Assembly: GCA_949878535.1 (NCBI GenBank)
Contig: CATLAS010000047.1
Coordinates: forward strand, 1 to 6,694
Direction: 5' to 3'
Length of the DNA: 6,694 nt
Source: an uncultured Eubacteriales bacterium
GTDB taxonomy: Bacteria > Bacillota > Clostridia > Oscillospirales > CAG-272
The notes beneath the pieces are model-generated. The model ran no database searches. It had not been told where the DNA came from and saw only the letters and a program-made list of their open reading frames with translations. Made by a program: the position numbers and the translations under genes. Positions 5,698-6,694 of this stretch are shown here, one piece after another. Position 1 is the first letter of the stretch, and each line of letters begins with the position of its first letter.

Positions 5698-6453
5698 TCA
5701 GTTCACCTTTGTCAGGAGCAGCGCTCCTTCGTCGGTAATTGCCACAGTGTGCTCATAATGAGCGGACAGCTTTCCGTCAGCAGTAATCACAGTCCAGCCG
5801 TCCGGCTGGTCGATTACCCCGCCAACACCTGCATTCACCATCGGTTCAATGGCGATAACCATCCCCCGGCTGATCCGGGGACCGCGTCCGGCGGTTCCAT
5901 AATTGGGAACGTTGGGATCTTCATGAAGATCCTTTCCCACACCATGCCCAACATATTTCCGGACAACGGAAAATCCTGCCTCGGCCACACGCCCATTTAC
6001 TGCGGCGCCGATGTCGCCGATTCGGGCATGCTCCTGCTCTGCTGCACGCACGCCGCAGAAGAAGGATTCCTTTGTCACGTCAATCAACCGCTGGGCTTCA
6101 CTGCTGATTTTTCCTACCGGGAAGGTGTTTGCGCTATCACCGTGGAAGCCGTCGATATAGGCGCCCACGTCAATTTTCACAATATCCCCTTCCTCCAGGT
6201 ACCGCCTCGCCGACGGAATGCCGTGGATAACTTCCTCATTGATGCTGATGCATGCGCTTCCGGGAAACCCACCATATCCCAGGAAGGAAGGACGGGCCCC
6301 GCACTTTTCGATATAAGACCGGATGATCTTATCCAATGCCGCGGTTGTGACCCCTTCCCGTACTGCTTCACCGGCAAGCGCCAGTGCTTCGCCGGTAATT
6401 CTGCCGGCGAGCTGCATCTTTTTGATTTGTTCAGGATTTTTAATAAAAATCAT
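5698..6453 (-). CDS. map: Methionine aminopeptidase, type I
   Basis: Removes the initiator Met from nascent proteins, acting in the cytoplasm at the ribosome after deformylation. The 251-residue product is normal for the short type Ia form. All five metal ligands are present: Asp95 (KIDVGA), Asp106 (HGDSANTF), His170 (YVGHGVGK), Glu203 (IAIEPM) and Glu234 (HYEHTVAI). His77 (VIHGIP) and His177 (LHEDPNVPNYG) match the substrate-positioning histidines. There is no N-terminal SEC-type zinc extension. AAAGG lies 7 nt before the ATG. It follows adk after 27 nt and precedes the KOW gene by 3 nt, the usual adk-map-infA order. The sequence is intact. Confidence 0.98.
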   Translation of the reverse strand: MIFIKNPEQIKKMQLAGRITGEALALAGEAVREGVTTAALDKIIRSYIEKCGARPSFLGYGGFPGSACISINEEVIHGIPSARRYLEEGDIVKIDVGAYIDGFHGDSANTFPVGKISSEAQRLIDVTKESFFCGVRAAEQEHARIGDIGAAVNGRVAEAGFSVVRKYVGHGVGKDLHEDPNVPNYGTAGRGPRISRGMVIAIEPMVNAGVGGVIDQPDGWTVITADGKLSAHYEHTVAITDEGALLLTKVN

Positions 6454-6480
6454 GATAGTACCTTTTTTTCATCCATCCCC

Positions 6481-6694
6481 TCAGTCCGCAAGTGCGGCCA
6501 GTGTGAGGGCGGTGGTATCTGCGATTTGCTCTTGTCCGTGGACGATTTTCAAAAGTCCTTTTTTGGCATAATAATCCTTTAAGGGTTCCGTCATATTATG
6601 ATAGGTAGCCAGCCGGCTTGCCACAACAGACGGTTCATCGTCACTGCGGATCGTGAGCTTGCCTCCGCAGGGGCACATATCCCCTGCCGGAGAA
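6481..6694 (-). CDS. adk: Adenylate kinase, C-terminal fragment (N-terminus outside window)
   Basis: Adenylate kinase interconverts ATP plus AMP and two ADP in the cytoplasm. Only the last 70 residues are in the window, read open from the right edge to the TGA at 6481. The fragment covers the end of the LID and the final core segment: CGGKLTIRSDD, then PSVVASRLATYHNMTEPLKDYYAKKG, with the two conserved arginines (in TIRSDD and ASRL) that contact phosphates. The LID cysteines are odd. Where zinc-type Adks have C-X2-C/D before GG, this one reads DMCPCGG: the second ligand position is Cys but the first is Met, with a Cys displaced by one residue. The in-frame ATG at 6678 lies inside the LID and is not the start. 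The gene belongs to the spc operon just upstream of map. Confidence 0.95.
   Translation of the reverse strand, partial: SPAGDMCPCGGKLTIRSDDEPSVVASRLATYHNMTEPLKDYYAKKGLLKIVHGQEQIADTTALTLAALAD

Noticed and set aside
5479..6582. 367-codon plus-strand open frame
   Set aside because: It is antisense to map and to parts of the KOW gene and adk; map carries all its catalytic residues on the minus strand.
1..6694. CRISPR array, tRNA, rRNA, phage genes or a novel defence system
   Set aside because: Apart from the single palindromic element at 1081-1245, there are no regularly spaced repeats, no tRNA-like cloverleaf, no rRNA signature and no integrase or nuclease genes. Nearly all of the sequence is explained by conserved housekeeping genes.

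Overview
The window is the end of a bacterial spc/alpha ribosomal-protein operon followed by two unrelated genes. Every convincing gene lies on the minus strand, so the biological order runs from the right edge to the left. The order is adk (partial), map, a small KOW-domain gene, infA, rpmJ, rpsM, rpsK, rpsD, rpoA, rplQ, a strong terminator, a SleB-like cell-wall hydrolase, a non-coding gap with a palindromic repeat, and argC (partial). The KOW gene between map and infA, rpsD between rpsK and rpoA, strong AGGAGG-type Shine-Dalgarno sites and the SleB-family enzyme all suggest a Gram-positive Firmicute of class Clostridia. The repeat type and roughly balanced base composition make a gut Oscillospirales/Ruminococcaceae relative my best guess, which is inference. 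Bacilli fit less well because their rpsD is usually outside this operon.

Region by region. Positions 6694-5446 hold the C-terminus of adenylate kinase, methionine aminopeptidase and the KOW protein, closely packed (the KOW gene starts 3 nt after map). Positions 5338-1949 hold infA, rpmJ, rpsM, rpsK, rpsD, rpoA and rplQ, all full length with their signature motifs. Gaps are short except for the spacers before infA (107 nt), rpsM (68 nt) and rpoA (153 nt). A 13-bp-stem terminator at 1903-1940 closes the operon. A secreted 175-residue SleB-type hydrolase (1321-1848) follows. Positions 833-1320 contain no gene. They hold a 165-bp MITE-like palindromic repeat (1081-1245) and a perfect-consensus sigma-A promoter for argC, whose -10 is buried in a 14-bp palindrome resembling an ARG box. 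ArgC occupies 832 to the left edge and is cut there.

Together, the operon genes supply translation initiation (IF-1), 30S and 50S proteins, the RNA polymerase alpha subunit, N-terminal Met removal and adenylate balance, as in other bacteria. argC is a separate transcription unit in arginine biosynthesis, probably arginine-repressed. I found no novel multi-gene system. The points worth a second look are the argC promoter/operator, the palindromic repeat, the displaced zinc-knuckle cysteine in Adk, the poorly placed Shine-Dalgarno of infA, and the structured spacers before rpsM and rpoA.
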